A stretch of 37,396 bases of DNA from Colivivens sp963640465 (GCA_963640465.1 CAVHYP010000023.1:1-37396); one strand, 5' to 3'; shown: positions 24,830 to 34,267, counted from the first letter of the stretch. Notes: generated by a model from the letters alone, not told the origin. Made by a program: numbers and translations.

Positions 24830-25816
24830 ATGGCATTTTTAACAAACGAGAAACTATTAATTGTCGGAGCCGGAGGTATGATTGGTTCCAACATGGCTCA
24901 GACAGCAGCTATGCTTGGTTTGACACCAAACATTTGTCTTTATGACATCTTTGAGCCAGGAGTTCATGGCGTAGCTGACGAGATGGCACACTGTGCATTC
25001 CCTGGAGTAAACTTCACTTGGACAGTTGACCCAAAGACTGCATTCACAGGTGCTAAATACATCATCTCTTCAGGCGGTGCCCCACGCAAGGAAGGCATGA
25101 CACGCGAAGATCTTCTCAAGGGAAACTGCAAGATTGCAGCTGAGTTCGGTGACTTCATCAAGAAGTACTGCCCAGACGTAGAGCACGTTGTAGTAATCTT
25201 CAACCCAGCCGATGTGACTGCACTCACAGCACTCATCCACTCAGGACTGAAGCCAAACCAGCTCACATCACTCGCGGCACTCGACTCAACACGTCTGCAG
25301 CAGCAGCTCGCCATGGAGTTCGGTGTACAGCAGGACAAGGTGACAGGCGCACACACTTACGGCGGTCACGGAGAGCAGATGGCAGTATTTGCTTCACAGG
25401 TGAAGATCGATGGCAAGCCACTCTCAGAAATGGGACTTTCAGCAGAGCGTTGGGCAGAAATCAAGCACGCAACAATTCAGGGCGGTTCAAACATCATCAA
25501 GCTCCGCGGACGTTCATCATTCCAGAGCCCAGCTTACCAGGCAGTGAAGATGATTGAAGGTGCAATGGGCGGTGAACCATTCACACTCCCAGCAGGATGC
25601 TACGTGAAGACCGACAAGTACCAGCACGTGATGATGGCAATGCCGACAACAATCGACAAGACCGGAGTTCACTACACAGAACCACAGGGAACAGCAGAGG
25701 AAATGGCAGCACTCGATGCTTCCTACGCACACCTCGAGAAAATGCGTGACGAAATCATTACGCTCGGCATCATCCCTGCAATCAAGGACTGCAAGACAGA
25801 AAATCCAAATCTGTAA
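24830..25816 (+). CDS. mdh: Malate dehydrogenase
   Basis: 328-residue NAD-dependent enzyme interconverting malate and oxaloacetate; in Prevotella-type fermentation it runs in the reductive direction toward fumarate and succinate. It has the Rossmann motif GAGGMIG (13-19), the substrate Arg loop SSGGAPRKEGMTREDLL, NPADV and the catalytic His H180 in TYGGHGEQM. It closely resembles the Bacteroidota malate dehydrogenase subgroup (FLTNEKLLIVGAGGMIGS start). Codon use is strongly biased (GCA, CCA, TCA, ACA), unlike most neighbours, consistent with high expression. Confidence 0.96.
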   Translation: MAFLTNEKLLIVGAGGMIGSNMAQTAAMLGLTPNICLYDIFEPGVHGVADEMAHCAFPGVNFTWTVDPKTAFTGAKYIISSGGAPRKEGMTREDLLKGNCKIAAEFGDFIKKYCPDVEHVVVIFNPADVTALTALIHSGLKPNQLTSLAALDSTRLQQQLAMEFGVQQDKVTGAHTYGGHGEQMAVFASQVKIDGKPLSEMGLSAERWAEIKHATIQGGSNIIKLRGRSSFQSPAYQAVKMIEGAMGGEPFTLPAGCYVKTDKYQHVMMAMPTTIDKTGVHYTEPQGTAEEMAALDASYAHLEKMRDEIITLGIIPAIKDCKTENPNL

Positions 25817-25887
25817 CTTTCAAGGCTCAATATCGGCAGGCTCCAAAAGGCATATAAACCTTAGGCCCAGCCTATAGACACAATCCG

Positions 25888-25926
25888 GGGGCACGGAACA
25901 TGCAACAAAGCTCGTGCCCCGTTCTT
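25888..25926 (+). terminator. terminator of mdh
   Basis: GGGGCACG (25888-25895) pairs with CGTGCCCC (25913-25920) around a 17-nt loop, followed by GTTCTT. Confidence 0.65.
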
Positions 25927-26204
25927 GTGAGTCAATGAATCTTCAGACGGTAAAGGAACTTCCGAGTCAATGAAATCTCAATACATGAATGAACTTCTGG
26001 ATTGAAGAAATCCGAAACAGACGAAGGAAATTCCAAGTCGATGAACACTGGACTGATGAAGGAGGTTTACGCATACAAGAGCCACATTTCATTCTGCCAC
26101 GCAATTGACAACTGACTATTGCATTACTGCACGGCAACTCATAAAAGAACTGACAAAACGACCTTTTCCACTCATCATCATTACCCATTTACCTAAATTA
26201 TTCG

Positions 26205-26212
26205 TATCTTTG
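26205..26212 (+). promoter_or_regulatory. -7 box of asd
   Basis: TATCTTTG, giving a leader of about 45 nt to the ATG at 26263. No clear TTG at standard spacing. Confidence 0.55.
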
Positions 26213-26262
26213 CCATCACTATTAAAATTATATAGACACTAGACACAAGAACAGAAAGAGAA

Positions 26263-27321
26263 ATGAAAGTAGCAATTGTAGGCGCAAGTGGTGCCGTAGG
26301 ACAAGAATTCTTGAAGGTTCTCGCCGAGAGAAACTTCCCAATCGATGACCTCGTATTGTTCGGTTCGACACGCAGTGCCGGCCGCAAGTACACATTCAAG
26401 GGAAAAGAATACGAAGTGAAACTCCTGCAACACGGGGACGACTTCAAGGACATCGACCTCGCCTTCACATCAGCGGGCGCCGGCACATCAAAGGAATTTG
26501 CAGCTGACATCACAAAATACGGAGCAGTGATGATTGACAACTCAAGCGCATTCAGAATGGACAAGGACGTGCCATTGGTCGTTCCCGAGTGCAATGCAGA
26601 AGACGCACTCAACCGTCCGCGCGGAATTATTGCCAATCCAAACTGCACGACAATCATGATGGTAGTAGTGCTCAAGCCAATCGAAAAACTGTCGCACATC
26701 AAGCGCATACACGTGGCATCCTACCAAAGTGCCAGCGGTGCAGGAGCGGCAGCAATGAAAGAACTGCAGGAACAGTACAAAGCATTGGCAGAATCAAAAG
26801 ACCCAGTTGTCAGCAAGTTCGCTTACCAGCTGGCATACAATGTGATTCCGCAGATTGATGTATTCCAGGACAACGGATACACCAAGGAAGAGATGAAGAT
26901 GTTCAACGAAACAAAGAAAATCATGCACACCGATGCCAACTGCTCGGCAACATGTGTCCGCATCTCTTCACTCCGTGCCCACAGCGAAGCCGTATGGGTG
27001 GAGACCGAAGAGCCAGTATCAGTTGAAGACGCACAGAAAGCAATTGCAGCAGGCGAAGGAGTCATTCTGATTGATAACCCTGCACTGGTAGGAGCCAAAG
27101 CTAATTCAGATGCATCCAAGGAAACAATGGAAGGACTTCCTTACCCAATGCCACTCTACACAGCAGGCAAAGACTGCGTGTACGTGGGACGTGTCAGAAA
27201 AGACCTTGCCAACGACCACGGACTTGCATTCTGGCTTTCAGGCGACCAAATAAAGAAAGGCGCAGCCCTCAATGCCGTACAGATAGCAGAATATTTGATA
27301 AAAGTGGGCAACGTAAAGTAA
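26263..27321 (+). CDS. asd: Aspartate-semialdehyde dehydrogenase
   Basis: 352-residue NADP-dependent enzyme reducing aspartyl phosphate to aspartate semialdehyde, the branch point to lysine/diaminopimelate, threonine and methionine. It has the Rossmann motif GASGAVGQEFL (8-18), phosphate site FTSAGAGTS, catalytic Cys C128 in ANPNCTT, GAGAAAMKEL and catalytic His H240 in SLRAHSEAV. A single gene with its own promoter, convergent with the cytidylyltransferase gene. Codon bias resembles that of mdh but is weaker. Confidence 0.96.
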   Translation: MKVAIVGASGAVGQEFLKVLAERNFPIDDLVLFGSTRSAGRKYTFKGKEYEVKLLQHGDDFKDIDLAFTSAGAGTSKEFAADITKYGAVMIDNSSAFRMDKDVPLVVPECNAEDALNRPRGIIANPNCTTIMMVVVLKPIEKLSHIKRIHVASYQSASGAGAAAMKELQEQYKALAESKDPVVSKFAYQLAYNVIPQIDVFQDNGYTKEEMKMFNETKKIMHTDANCSATCVRISSLRAHSEAVWVETEEPVSVEDAQKAIAAGEGVILIDNPALVGAKANSDASKETMEGLPYPMPLYTAGKDCVYVGRVRKDLANDHGLAFWLSGDQIKKGAALNAVQIAEYLIKVGNVK

Positions 27322-27357
27322 TTGTACCACTCGGCATCAAGTGCTATGAGTACCATA

Positions 27358-27396
27358 AAAAACATCCGCTATGCCATTGGCACTGCGGATGTTTCG
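27358..27396. terminator. bidirectional terminator between asd and the cytidylyltransferase gene
   Basis: AACATCCGC (27361-27369) and GCGGATGTT (27385-27393) form a 9-bp stem with a 15-nt loop. On the minus strand a run of Ts (complement of AAAAAA just left of the stem) makes a good terminator; on the plus strand only a short TTT follows. It therefore probably serves mainly the minus-strand operon. Confidence 0.75.
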
Positions 27397-27491
27397 TATG
27401 ATAAAGTTTGACCTATACGCCTAAAGTTTAGACCTTGAAATCCCACGTTTCTGTGCAGGTCATATAGCACAATCCTTTGGACGAGGCTTTA

Positions 27492-27896
27492 TTACATGCT
27501 TGCAATTATATCTTTCAGTTCGGAAGAAGAAATGCCTTCGGTACGGGGAAGCAACATCACTTCCTTACCTGCTTCCCTGCAATATTCAAAAGCAGCCTGA
27601 AATCCTGCGTGAGTTTGGTCAGGACCAGCAACAAAGACATCAAAGTCCACTTGCTTCACAATGTCCTTCACATTCTTATAAACCACTACTTCATCCACAT
27701 ATCTGATGGCACGCACCATGTAGCAGCGCTGTTCTGTGTCGTACACCAGCTTGGCATCGGGCTTGAACTTGACTACATCCTCTGAGTCTTGTACTGCCAC
27801 AATAAGATAATCTCCCAAAGACTTTGCCTTACGGAACAGTTCCACATGACCCACATGCAGAAGATCGTAAACACCAACCGTCAATATTTTCTTCAT
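27492..27896 (-). CDS. Cytidylyltransferase-like nucleotidyltransferase (TagD-type)
   Basis: 134-residue single-domain nucleotidyltransferase. The signatures are GVYDLLHVGHVELFRKAK (HVGH, residues 14-17) and RTEGISSSELK near the C-terminus, as in glycerol-3-phosphate cytidylyltransferase (TagD/GCT), which makes CDP-glycerol from CTP. Length matches TagD (~130). Homologues that activate other phospho-alcohols share these motifs, so the substrate is inferred only. It is the last gene of a glycosyltransferase-licD-cytidylyltransferase set, 211 nt after licD, which suggests it supplies a CDP-linked donor for LicD. Confidence 0.85.
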   Translation of the reverse strand: MKKILTVGVYDLLHVGHVELFRKAKSLGDYLIVAVQDSEDVVKFKPDAKLVYDTEQRCYMVRAIRYVDEVVVYKNVKDIVKQVDFDVFVAGPDQTHAGFQAAFEYCREAGKEVMLLPRTEGISSSELKDIIASM

Positions 27897-28107
27897 CCTA
27901 CTCTGTTTTTATGATTTATAATCCTGTTTTTTATCATGACTTATCTTGCCATATCTTGCTTTCATTAGGCTTTGCATTCATCAAATACTAATCTTGATCT
28001 TGTCAAGCTTCAACCTTTTTCCAGGCTTTGTTCTTGCTTTCGTCAAGCTTGGCTTTTCCCTTGATAAATCTCTGCCATTATTCTCTTCAAGTTCTGTTTT
28101 TGCTCTC
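27897..28107. other. pyrimidine-rich spacer between licD-like gene and cytidylyltransferase gene
   Basis: 211 bp with strong strand bias (purine-rich on the coding strand) and degenerate repeats, e.g. GTCAAGCTT at 28002-28010 and 28042-28050. No gene and no clear promoter seen. Confidence 0.5.
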
Positions 28108-28941
28108 TCAAATCTTAACTTTTCTCTCGTCAAACTCCCTATAAGGAAGATTCAAATCCATGAAGTCGAAATTGTGCTGATGGATTTTGTCGGGTGGAGG
28201 CGGTGTCATGTAGTCGCCAAATAACTGGCTGAGGTAAGTATCGTTGTCTTTCATCCCCCAAACAGTTTTGCCTTCAAACAGAACTGGAGTTGGATTGCCA
28301 AGAACGGTTTTACGGCCTATCATGCTCTTCAATCCATCGTTGTGGTTCACAGCTGCCAGTCGCTGGCTATTGAAGTTGTATTTTATCATATGCCGCTTTA
28401 TATTTCTCTGGAGTCCCGGCAACGTATATAGTTTCCTTGCCATGAGGGGAATCCAACTCGATGGTCCGTGCCCGTGTCTGTAAGGATCCCTAAAGAGGAA
28501 ATACAGAGCTTTTCTCAAGTAGTTGTACTTCATCTGATAGAGACGCTGAGTCAACTTGCAGTCGGGCGCTCCGTCAATCGGGAACACATCCACATAGATT
28601 CCTCCAAGATAGTAAAGGTGCAGACGCTCAATCAGAGTGGTGCTTGAATCTTGTATCTTTCCGAAATGCAGCGGATATTTGTTATCATTCTCGAAGCACA
28701 CAAACTCATACGGTTTTGGCAACCATTCTTTACTGTGTGCAATAAGCATCTCATAATCGTCTCTTGGCATGCCGATATCCATATCGTCGTCCCAGGGAAT
28801 AAACCCTCCGTGGCGCACTGCACCAAGCAGAGACCCGTCAAGCAAATAGTATCTGAGTCCGTGCCTTTCACACATTTCATGAATTACTTGAAGAATATCA
28901 AGCAACCGCAGTTGGAGTTGCCTTATATCATAGTTTGCCAT
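28108..28941 (-). CDS. LicD-family phosphotransferase
   Basis: 277-residue LicD/fukutin-like nucleotidyltransferase-fold enzyme. The hallmark RYYLLDGSLLGAVRHGG (~30-46) and the metal-binding FIPWDDDMDIGMPRDDYE (~47-64) are intact. LicD proteins transfer a phospho-alcohol, such as phosphocholine, from a CDP donor onto cell-surface glycans; the eukaryotic fukutin relatives use CDP-ribitol and can use CDP-glycerol. It begins 11 nt after the glycosyltransferase gene and is followed by a CDP-alcohol-type cytidylyltransferase gene, which fits a three-gene glycan-decoration operon. The actual group transferred is not known. Confidence 0.9.
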   Translation of the reverse strand: MANYDIRQLQLRLLDILQVIHEMCERHGLRYYLLDGSLLGAVRHGGFIPWDDDMDIGMPRDDYEMLIAHSKEWLPKPYEFVCFENDNKYPLHFGKIQDSSTTLIERLHLYYLGGIYVDVFPIDGAPDCKLTQRLYQMKYNYLRKALYFLFRDPYRHGHGPSSWIPLMARKLYTLPGLQRNIKRHMIKYNFNSQRLAAVNHNDGLKSMIGRKTVLGNPTPVLFEGKTVWGMKDNDTYLSQLFGDYMTPPPPDKIHQHNFDFMDLNLPYREFDERKVKI

Positions 28942-28952
28942 TTCGTCCTCTA

Positions 28953-30164
28953 TTAGTTCTTTTCTAATGTAACCTTGTAAATATCCATTAATTTCCGCGC
29001 AAGGACTGTAGGATGGAACGAATCCATCGCATATCTGTGTCCTTCTTCAATCATCCTTTCTTTCAATCCGGAATCAGTCAGTGCCTTTTCCATGCCATTG
29101 GCTATTGCCCTCGCATCGTTTGGGTCTATTTGTATAGAGGCAGGTCCTGCGGCTTCGGGCAGGCTGCTCACATTGCTCGTAACTACGGGGCAACCACACA
29201 GCAGAGCCTCGACAACAGGCAAGCCAAAGCCCTCATAGAATGACGGATAGACAAAAAGACTTGCGCCCGTATAGAGTTTCTTGAGTTCTCTGTTGTCTAT
29301 TATCTGTTTCCAGATGAATAGCTTTTCCATGTTATGGTCGGCAATATACTGTTGCACTTGCTGCTTGTAAGCGCCTCCATTGCCAACAATCACAAGCGGA
29401 ATCTGCAAATCGCCTGGAAGCATTTCCATTGCTTTGACAATACCCAATAGATTCTTTCTTGAGTTTATCGAACCTACATACAGCATGTAAGGCTTGTCAA
29501 CCACGGCACTACCATCCGTAACTTTGTTTACTGTATGGTTCGTTTTATCGCTCACTTTACGGTCAGCTTCATTGCTCGCTTTGCAGCCCGTAACCTCCTT
29601 TGCTTCCACTTCCCCTTCATTATAATAGTAAATGGGGTTCACCGGTTGATAAAGCACACTGATTTTTTCCTCGGGCACGCCATAGAACCTGATGATGTCG
29701 TTCTTCGTACATTCGCTGATTGCGATAATATGGTCAGCATGTTTGCATGCATAGTTCCATTTCCTGTCGTACACAATTCTGTCGAGTCCATGATACATGT
29801 CGGGAAAAGTCTTGAATGCCACATCATGGATTGTGACGACTGATGCGATCCCTGTTTCCGAAATGCCCACAGGAATTTCATTGCTTAAGCCATGAAACAG
29901 TTCTATGCCGTCCTTCTTCAGATTGTCCACTATGCCCAGTGTGCGCCACAGGCTTCCTTTCATTGCACCACATGGCACCTCCGTGTGGCAATGCGCCTTA
30001 TGAAGAAAAGGATGCGTCACCATATTGTCCGTCACTTTGGTAGTATAAAGATAATACTCCTCCTCGGGAAACTCTGCCGTCAATATCTCAATTGTCGTAC
30101 GGCTATGATTCCCGAGACCAGTGAAGTTGTTGTATAGCCTTTTGGCGTCGAACCCTATCCTCAT
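28953..30164 (-). CDS. Glycosyltransferase family 4
   Basis: 403-residue GT-B glycosyltransferase. The N-terminal domain has RIGFDAKRLYNNFTGLGNHSR and TIHDVAF. The C-terminal donor domain has YVGSINSRKNL and the EX7E motif in FYEGFGLPVVEALLCGCPVV. A hydrophilic insert of about 40 residues (~205-245; NEGEVEAKEV... to ...VTDGSAVVDK) separates the domains; it is Lys/Glu/Asp/Thr/Val-rich and encoded by degenerate repeats. First gene of the set with licD and the cytidylyltransferase. It presumably builds the glycan that LicD modifies; donor sugar unknown. Confidence 0.9.
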   Translation of the reverse strand: MRIGFDAKRLYNNFTGLGNHSRTTIEILTAEFPEEEYYLYTTKVTDNMVTHPFLHKAHCHTEVPCGAMKGSLWRTLGIVDNLKKDGIELFHGLSNEIPVGISETGIASVVTIHDVAFKTFPDMYHGLDRIVYDRKWNYACKHADHIIAISECTKNDIIRFYGVPEEKISVLYQPVNPIYYYNEGEVEAKEVTGCKASNEADRKVSDKTNHTVNKVTDGSAVVDKPYMLYVGSINSRKNLLGIVKAMEMLPGDLQIPLVIVGNGGAYKQQVQQYIADHNMEKLFIWKQIIDNRELKKLYTGASLFVYPSFYEGFGLPVVEALLCGCPVVTSNVSSLPEAAGPASIQIDPNDARAIANGMEKALTDSGLKERMIEEGHRYAMDSFHPTVLARKLMDIYKVTLEKN

Positions 30165-30234
30165 AATCTAATATCTAAACACTTAAGTCTCTACATGTCT
30201 TGTTTTGGCATGCCGCGCATGCATAATCAGTAGG

Positions 30235-30265
30235 CAAAGGTAGCAGATTAAAATGAATTATGCAA
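30235..30265 (-). promoter_or_regulatory. promoter of the glycosyltransferase-licD-cytidylyltransferase genes
   Basis: Minus strand TTG (30265-30263), 20-nt spacer, TACCTTTG (30242-30235). Leader of about 66 nt to the ATG at 30164. Confidence 0.65.
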
Positions 30266-30281
30266 AAAGAAGTATAGAAAG

Positions 30282-30312
30282 TTTGATATTTGCCCGATAA
30301 TTGCTACCTTCG
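30282..30312 (+). promoter_or_regulatory. promoter of the hybrid two-component regulator
   Basis: TTTG (30282-30285), 19-nt spacer, TACCTTCG (30305-30312; one mismatch to TAnnTTTG). It supports starting the gene at 30335 rather than at the ATG at 30290, which lies upstream of the box. Confidence 0.55.
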
Positions 30313-30334
30313 TCTCTCCAATTCCATAACGACA

Positions 30335-33300
30335 ATGAAACGATTACTAATTATACTAGCTTCAATCACTTGCACGATAGCTTCTTTTGCGCAGCTCGAC
30401 CATATCGACATCGAACCCATGAGTTACAATGGTCAGATGCTGGTAGATGAAGTCACGCAAGTGTTCCAGGACTCCGAAGGTTTTATCTGGTACGGAACGA
30501 ATGACGGACTGTGCCGCGATGACGGATACAACATCCATGTGTTCAAGAAAGATGAATCCAACCCCAAATCCATTGGCATCAATGCGGTGTTCAGCATCAC
30601 TGAGGATAAAGCCAACCATCTCTGGGTGGGAACTGAAAACGGATTGTTGAGAATAGACAAGGAGACATTCGACATCAGCCGCGTTGATGTGGAGGGCTTG
30701 AACCATGCAGTGGTAAACCATTTGCTTGCCAGCGCAGACGGCACTGTGTGGGCAATGGGAAATCAAGCACTCTTTCATGTCAGCCCCGACACCAAAGTAA
30801 TAAAGAGGTACGACATGCCGGAAGGAATATCCTGTCTCTACGAAGACAGCAAGCAACGTCTTTTCGTGGCGAGAAACAATTACGGACTGATGATCAAGCC
30901 GGCGGGAAACGATGAATTCTCACTCATTGCCCCTTATTTGCAGGTCACTGTCATGTTGGAAGATTCCATACACAACTGCTACTGGATGTTCGACCGCTAT
31001 CAGGGATTTTTCAAATACACAGAGGGAAAACCCGGAATGCTGGAGCATCAGACTTTACCCAGCCAAAGACAGGGTGATTTCTGCACACATATAGTGCAGG
31101 ACGATAGCTACCATTACATCTGGACATTGTCGTACTACAAAGGTCTGCAGGCATTCAAAGTGGCAGACGACGGGCAACTGGCGGAAGTACCAACCACCTC
31201 ATTCCTGCCGCCAATCAACCAGATTCTATACAGCATAATGAAATCCCGCAATGGTTTTTTGTGGGTCACAGGCTTTGATACCAACAGTTTCATCATAAAC
31301 CTCAACCAGCAGAACATCACCTACAACCATCTGAACAAGCTCCGTGAGACCTCGCATTTCTCACCAGCCATAACTTCCATGGGTCATGATTCTGGCGGAA
31401 TCTTCTGGCTTATGCAGAAGCGAAACGACTTGTTTCTCTACAATCCAAAGACCGATGAATACGTGTGTGCGTCCCACAATACCGGCAACCAGAACCTACC
31501 GCTTTACATGACCGACAAAATTCTTCCTTCACGAAGGTCAAGGTGTGTATGGGCAATAATCAACGGTGGCAAAACCATCTACCAATTAGAAAGGACAAAC
31601 ATGCAGGTCTGTGCTGTGACTACCGTTGGAATGGAAGGCAACGGGCTGGATGCAGGTACTGCCAAGTGTGCATTCGAGGACTCACGGTCCAATTTGTGGA
31701 TAGGTACAGAGAATGGCATCTGCGTGTACCGGCGCAAGACACATAATCTTGAAGTGATATCGAAAACATCGGGCTATGTCTCTGATTTCACCGAGACAAA
31801 AGACGGCAACATGTGGTGTACCGTCCGCAATAAAGGATTGGCTCGAATCGACAAACGGGGCAAGGTCACGCTCTTTCCTCTGCAGCTCGACCTGCTGACA
31901 GTGGCAGCTACATCCGACGGATTGCTGTGGATTGGTACAAGGGAAGGATATTTGTACTTGTTCGAGCCAAACGAAAAGGAAGGTAAACAGTTCCGTGACT
32001 ATACAAAGATATGCGGAATCACCTCCGATAAAGTCGACAAAATACTCGCAGACTGTTTCGACCACTTGTGGATAATAACAAACCAGAGAATCAAGGAGTT
32101 CAACCCTAATAACGGTGCGTTCAGACTTGTTTTCGCACATGACAGGCGAAGCCAGATGCTACGGTTCATTCCATCCTCTTCATTCATCGACCCGACAAAC
32201 AATCAGGTGTATGTCGGTGGCATTCCCGGTTTCGTTTCCTTCGCTCCGTCGCAGACCCTGGAGAACTTGTCGGAAAAGGTGCACGTGCACATCACTGATA
32301 TTTGGACAAATGGAAAATCAATTTGGTTTGAGCATGCACGTCATTCAAAGGTCGGGCAAATCGAGTTGGACTACGACGACCATAATGTTAGCATCTTTTT
32401 TTCGTCGCTCAATCTCGGCTTCACCCACAACATCCGCTATGCCTACAAGATGGAAGGGATTGACGATGACTGGACCGTGATAAAGGTTGGCGACAACAAA
32501 GCCACCTACAATCATCTGCCTAAGGGCAAATACATATTTAAGGTGAAAGCCACAGACATCAACGGACTATGGAGCGACGATATAACCGAACTGACAATAA
32601 TCCGGACCCCGGCTTGGTACGAATCCGGCTTTGCCTATTTTGTCTATCTCCTGCTGTTCCTTCAGGTTTTGTACCTTTCGTTCCGTACATACAAACGACA
32701 TCTCGACCGGAAGAACCAGAAGATGTTGCAGGAAAATATCACGCAGACAAAGATGGTTTACTTCACCAGCATCTCCCATGAGTTGCTCACACCGCTCACC
32801 ATCATCAAGTGTCTGCTTGAAGACTTCAAGCCGGACAATGAAGAAAACACCCACAAGATGGAGCTGATAAAGTCCAATGTGGTGCGGCTGCGCCGTCTGC
32901 TTCAGCAAGTGCTCGATTTCCGCAAGGTGGAGAGCAAGAACATGAGGCTGTATGTGGAGGAAGGCAATATCACGCAATTCATCCAGGCCATCTGCAAGGA
33001 GAGTTTCGAACCGCTTGCCCGGAACAAGGACATCCAGTTTCTCACGATGTTCAGCGTCTCCGACATGATCGGTTATTTCGACCGCGACAAACTGGAGAAA
33101 ATCCTGTTCAACCTCATTTCGAACGCATTCAAATACACTCCAGCCGGACGTTCTGTGACTCTCACTGTCCGGTTGCAGCCAGACGGTACCTTGTGGCTGA
33201 GCGTCAAGGACGAAGGAGTGGGCATTGAGCAGAGAGAGCAGAAGTTCATCTTCAACCGCTTCTATTCGTCAAGAAAGAACAACAACTGCATATCCAACGG

Positions 33301-34267
33301 CATTGGACTCTCCCTCACCAAAGACCTTGTGGAACTGCACCACGGCACCATCTCCGTCAAGAGTCAGGTTGGCAAAGGCTCCGAATTCACCGTTGAGTTG
33401 CCTACTGGCAGAAGCAGTTTTACGCAGGAGGAAATCCGCGAGGTGGTTCAGGATGAGCAGATAGAGCTCTTCCACGAGACAAAGAACGCAACTCCGGTTG
33501 CTGCCGATATAAACAAAGAGAAGGACAATTTGCTGATTGTGGAAGACAACCGCGAACTGCTTTTCGTTATGCAGGAAGTCCTCTCGCGCCACTACAACGT
33601 GTTTGTTGCCACCAACGGGCTGGAAGCCCTCGACATTGTCCACGACGAGAATATACAGATGATTATCAGCGATATCAGCATGCTGAAGATGGACGGAATC
33701 GAATTGTGCAGACAAATCAAGCGGAACATCGACACCTGTCACCTCATTTTTGTGATGCTTACTGCCAACATCAGTAGCCAGTCGCAGATTGAGGCTTACA
33801 ATTCCGGAGCCGATGCCTATGTCACCAAGCCATTCGAAACCGAAGTGCTCATCACGCTCCTCCGTCATCTCAAGGAACAGCGCCAGTCCCACCAGGAAGA
33901 ATTCAAAAAAAACGTCAAGCAGCCATCAGCAAAAGAACTTGCCATCAATCAGCTTGACCAGGAATTCATCGAAAAAGCCATCCTGGTTGTGGAAAAGAAT
34001 ATGATGAATGGTCAGTTGGATGTGGAGTTTCTGGCAAGGGAAATGAACATGAGCCGTTCCACCTTCTCCAGAAAAATCAAAGCCATCACTGGACAGACTG
34101 CCTTCGAGTTCATCAAGAGTCTGCGACTGAAAGCTGCCTACCGGATGCTCGAGGATTCAACGAGAAGTGTGCTTGATGTGATGGAAAGTGTGGGCTACAA
34201 CGATCACCGCACATTTGCACAATCATTCAAGGATATGTTCGGAATGTTGCCAAGTGGGGTTAAATAA
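30335..34267 (+). CDS. Hybrid two-component system regulator (HTCS: sensor, kinase, receiver and AraC-type HTH in one protein)
   Basis: 1310 residues. It has a signal peptide (MKRLLIILASITCTIASFAQ), then a periplasmic sensor of Reg_prop beta-propeller repeats (e.g. DSEGFIWYGTNDGL, KANHLWVGTENGL) up to ~690, a Y_Y_Y domain (~692-758) and a membrane helix (~762-785). Cytoplasmic parts are HisKA with H815 in FTSISHELLTPL (usual HELRTPL, so L replaces R), HATPase_c (~912-1026, NLISNAFKYTP, GVGIEQ, GIGLSL), a receiver with D1113 in ISDISMLKMDG and K in VTKPFE, and a C-terminal AraC-type HTH (~1225-1310). In Bacteroidota such proteins usually sense oligosaccharides and control nearby utilisation loci; no SusC/SusD genes are in the window. 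The closest downstream gene is a NupG-like transporter. Confidence 0.93.
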   Translation: MKRLLIILASITCTIASFAQLDHIDIEPMSYNGQMLVDEVTQVFQDSEGFIWYGTNDGLCRDDGYNIHVFKKDESNPKSIGINAVFSITEDKANHLWVGTENGLLRIDKETFDISRVDVEGLNHAVVNHLLASADGTVWAMGNQALFHVSPDTKVIKRYDMPEGISCLYEDSKQRLFVARNNYGLMIKPAGNDEFSLIAPYLQVTVMLEDSIHNCYWMFDRYQGFFKYTEGKPGMLEHQTLPSQRQGDFCTHIVQDDSYHYIWTLSYYKGLQAFKVADDGQLAEVPTTSFLPPINQILYSIMKSRNGFLWVTGFDTNSFIINLNQQNITYNHLNKLRETSHFSPAITSMGHDSGGIFWLMQKRNDLFLYNPKTDEYVCASHNTGNQNLPLYMTDKILPSRRSRCVWAIINGGKTIYQLERTNMQVCAVTTVGMEGNGLDAGTAKCAFEDSRSNLWIGTENGICVYRRKTHNLEVISKTSGYVSDFTETKDGNMWCTVRNKGLARIDKRGKVTLFPLQLDLLTVAATSDGLLWIGTREGYLYLFEPNEKEGKQFRDYTKICGITSDKVDKILADCFDHLWIITNQRIKEFNPNNGAFRLVFAHDRRSQMLRFIPSSSFIDPTNNQVYVGGIPGFVSFAPSQTLENLSEKVHVHITDIWTNGKSIWFEHARHSKVGQIELDYDDHNVSIFFSSLNLGFTHNIRYAYKMEGIDDDWTVIKVGDNKATYNHLPKGKYIFKVKATDINGLWSDDITELTIIRTPAWYESGFAYFVYLLLFLQVLYLSFRTYKRHLDRKNQKMLQENITQTKMVYFTSISHELLTPLTIIKCLLEDFKPDNEENTHKMELIKSNVVRLRRLLQQVLDFRKVESKNMRLYVEEGNITQFIQAICKESFEPLARNKDIQFLTMFSVSDMIGYFDRDKLEKILFNLISNAFKYTPAGRSVTLTVRLQPDGTLWLSVKDEGVGIEQREQKFIFNRFYSSRKNNNCISNGIGLSLTKDLVELHHGTISVKSQVGKGSEFTVELPTGRSSFTQEEIREVVQDEQIELFHETKNATPVAADINKEKDNLLIVEDNRELLFVMQEVLSRHYNVFVATNGLEALDIVHDENIQMIISDISMLKMDGIELCRQIKRNIDTCHLIFVMLTANISSQSQIEAYNSGADAYVTKPFETEVLITLLRHLKEQRQSHQEEFKKNVKQPSAKELAINQLDQEFIEKAILVVEKNMMNGQLDVEFLAREMNMSRSTFSRKIKAITGQTAFEFIKSLRLKAAYRMLEDSTRSVLDVMESVGYNDHRTFAQSFKDMFGMLPSGVK

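Larger units (their letters stand above)
25817..26262. other. mdh-asd spacer
   Basis: 446 bp with no gene seen. It holds the mdh terminator (25888-25926), a degenerate repeat GAGTCAATGAA at 25929-25939 and 25964-25974 with a weaker AAGTCGATGAA at 26035-26045, and the asd -7 box (26205-26212). Confidence 0.6.
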
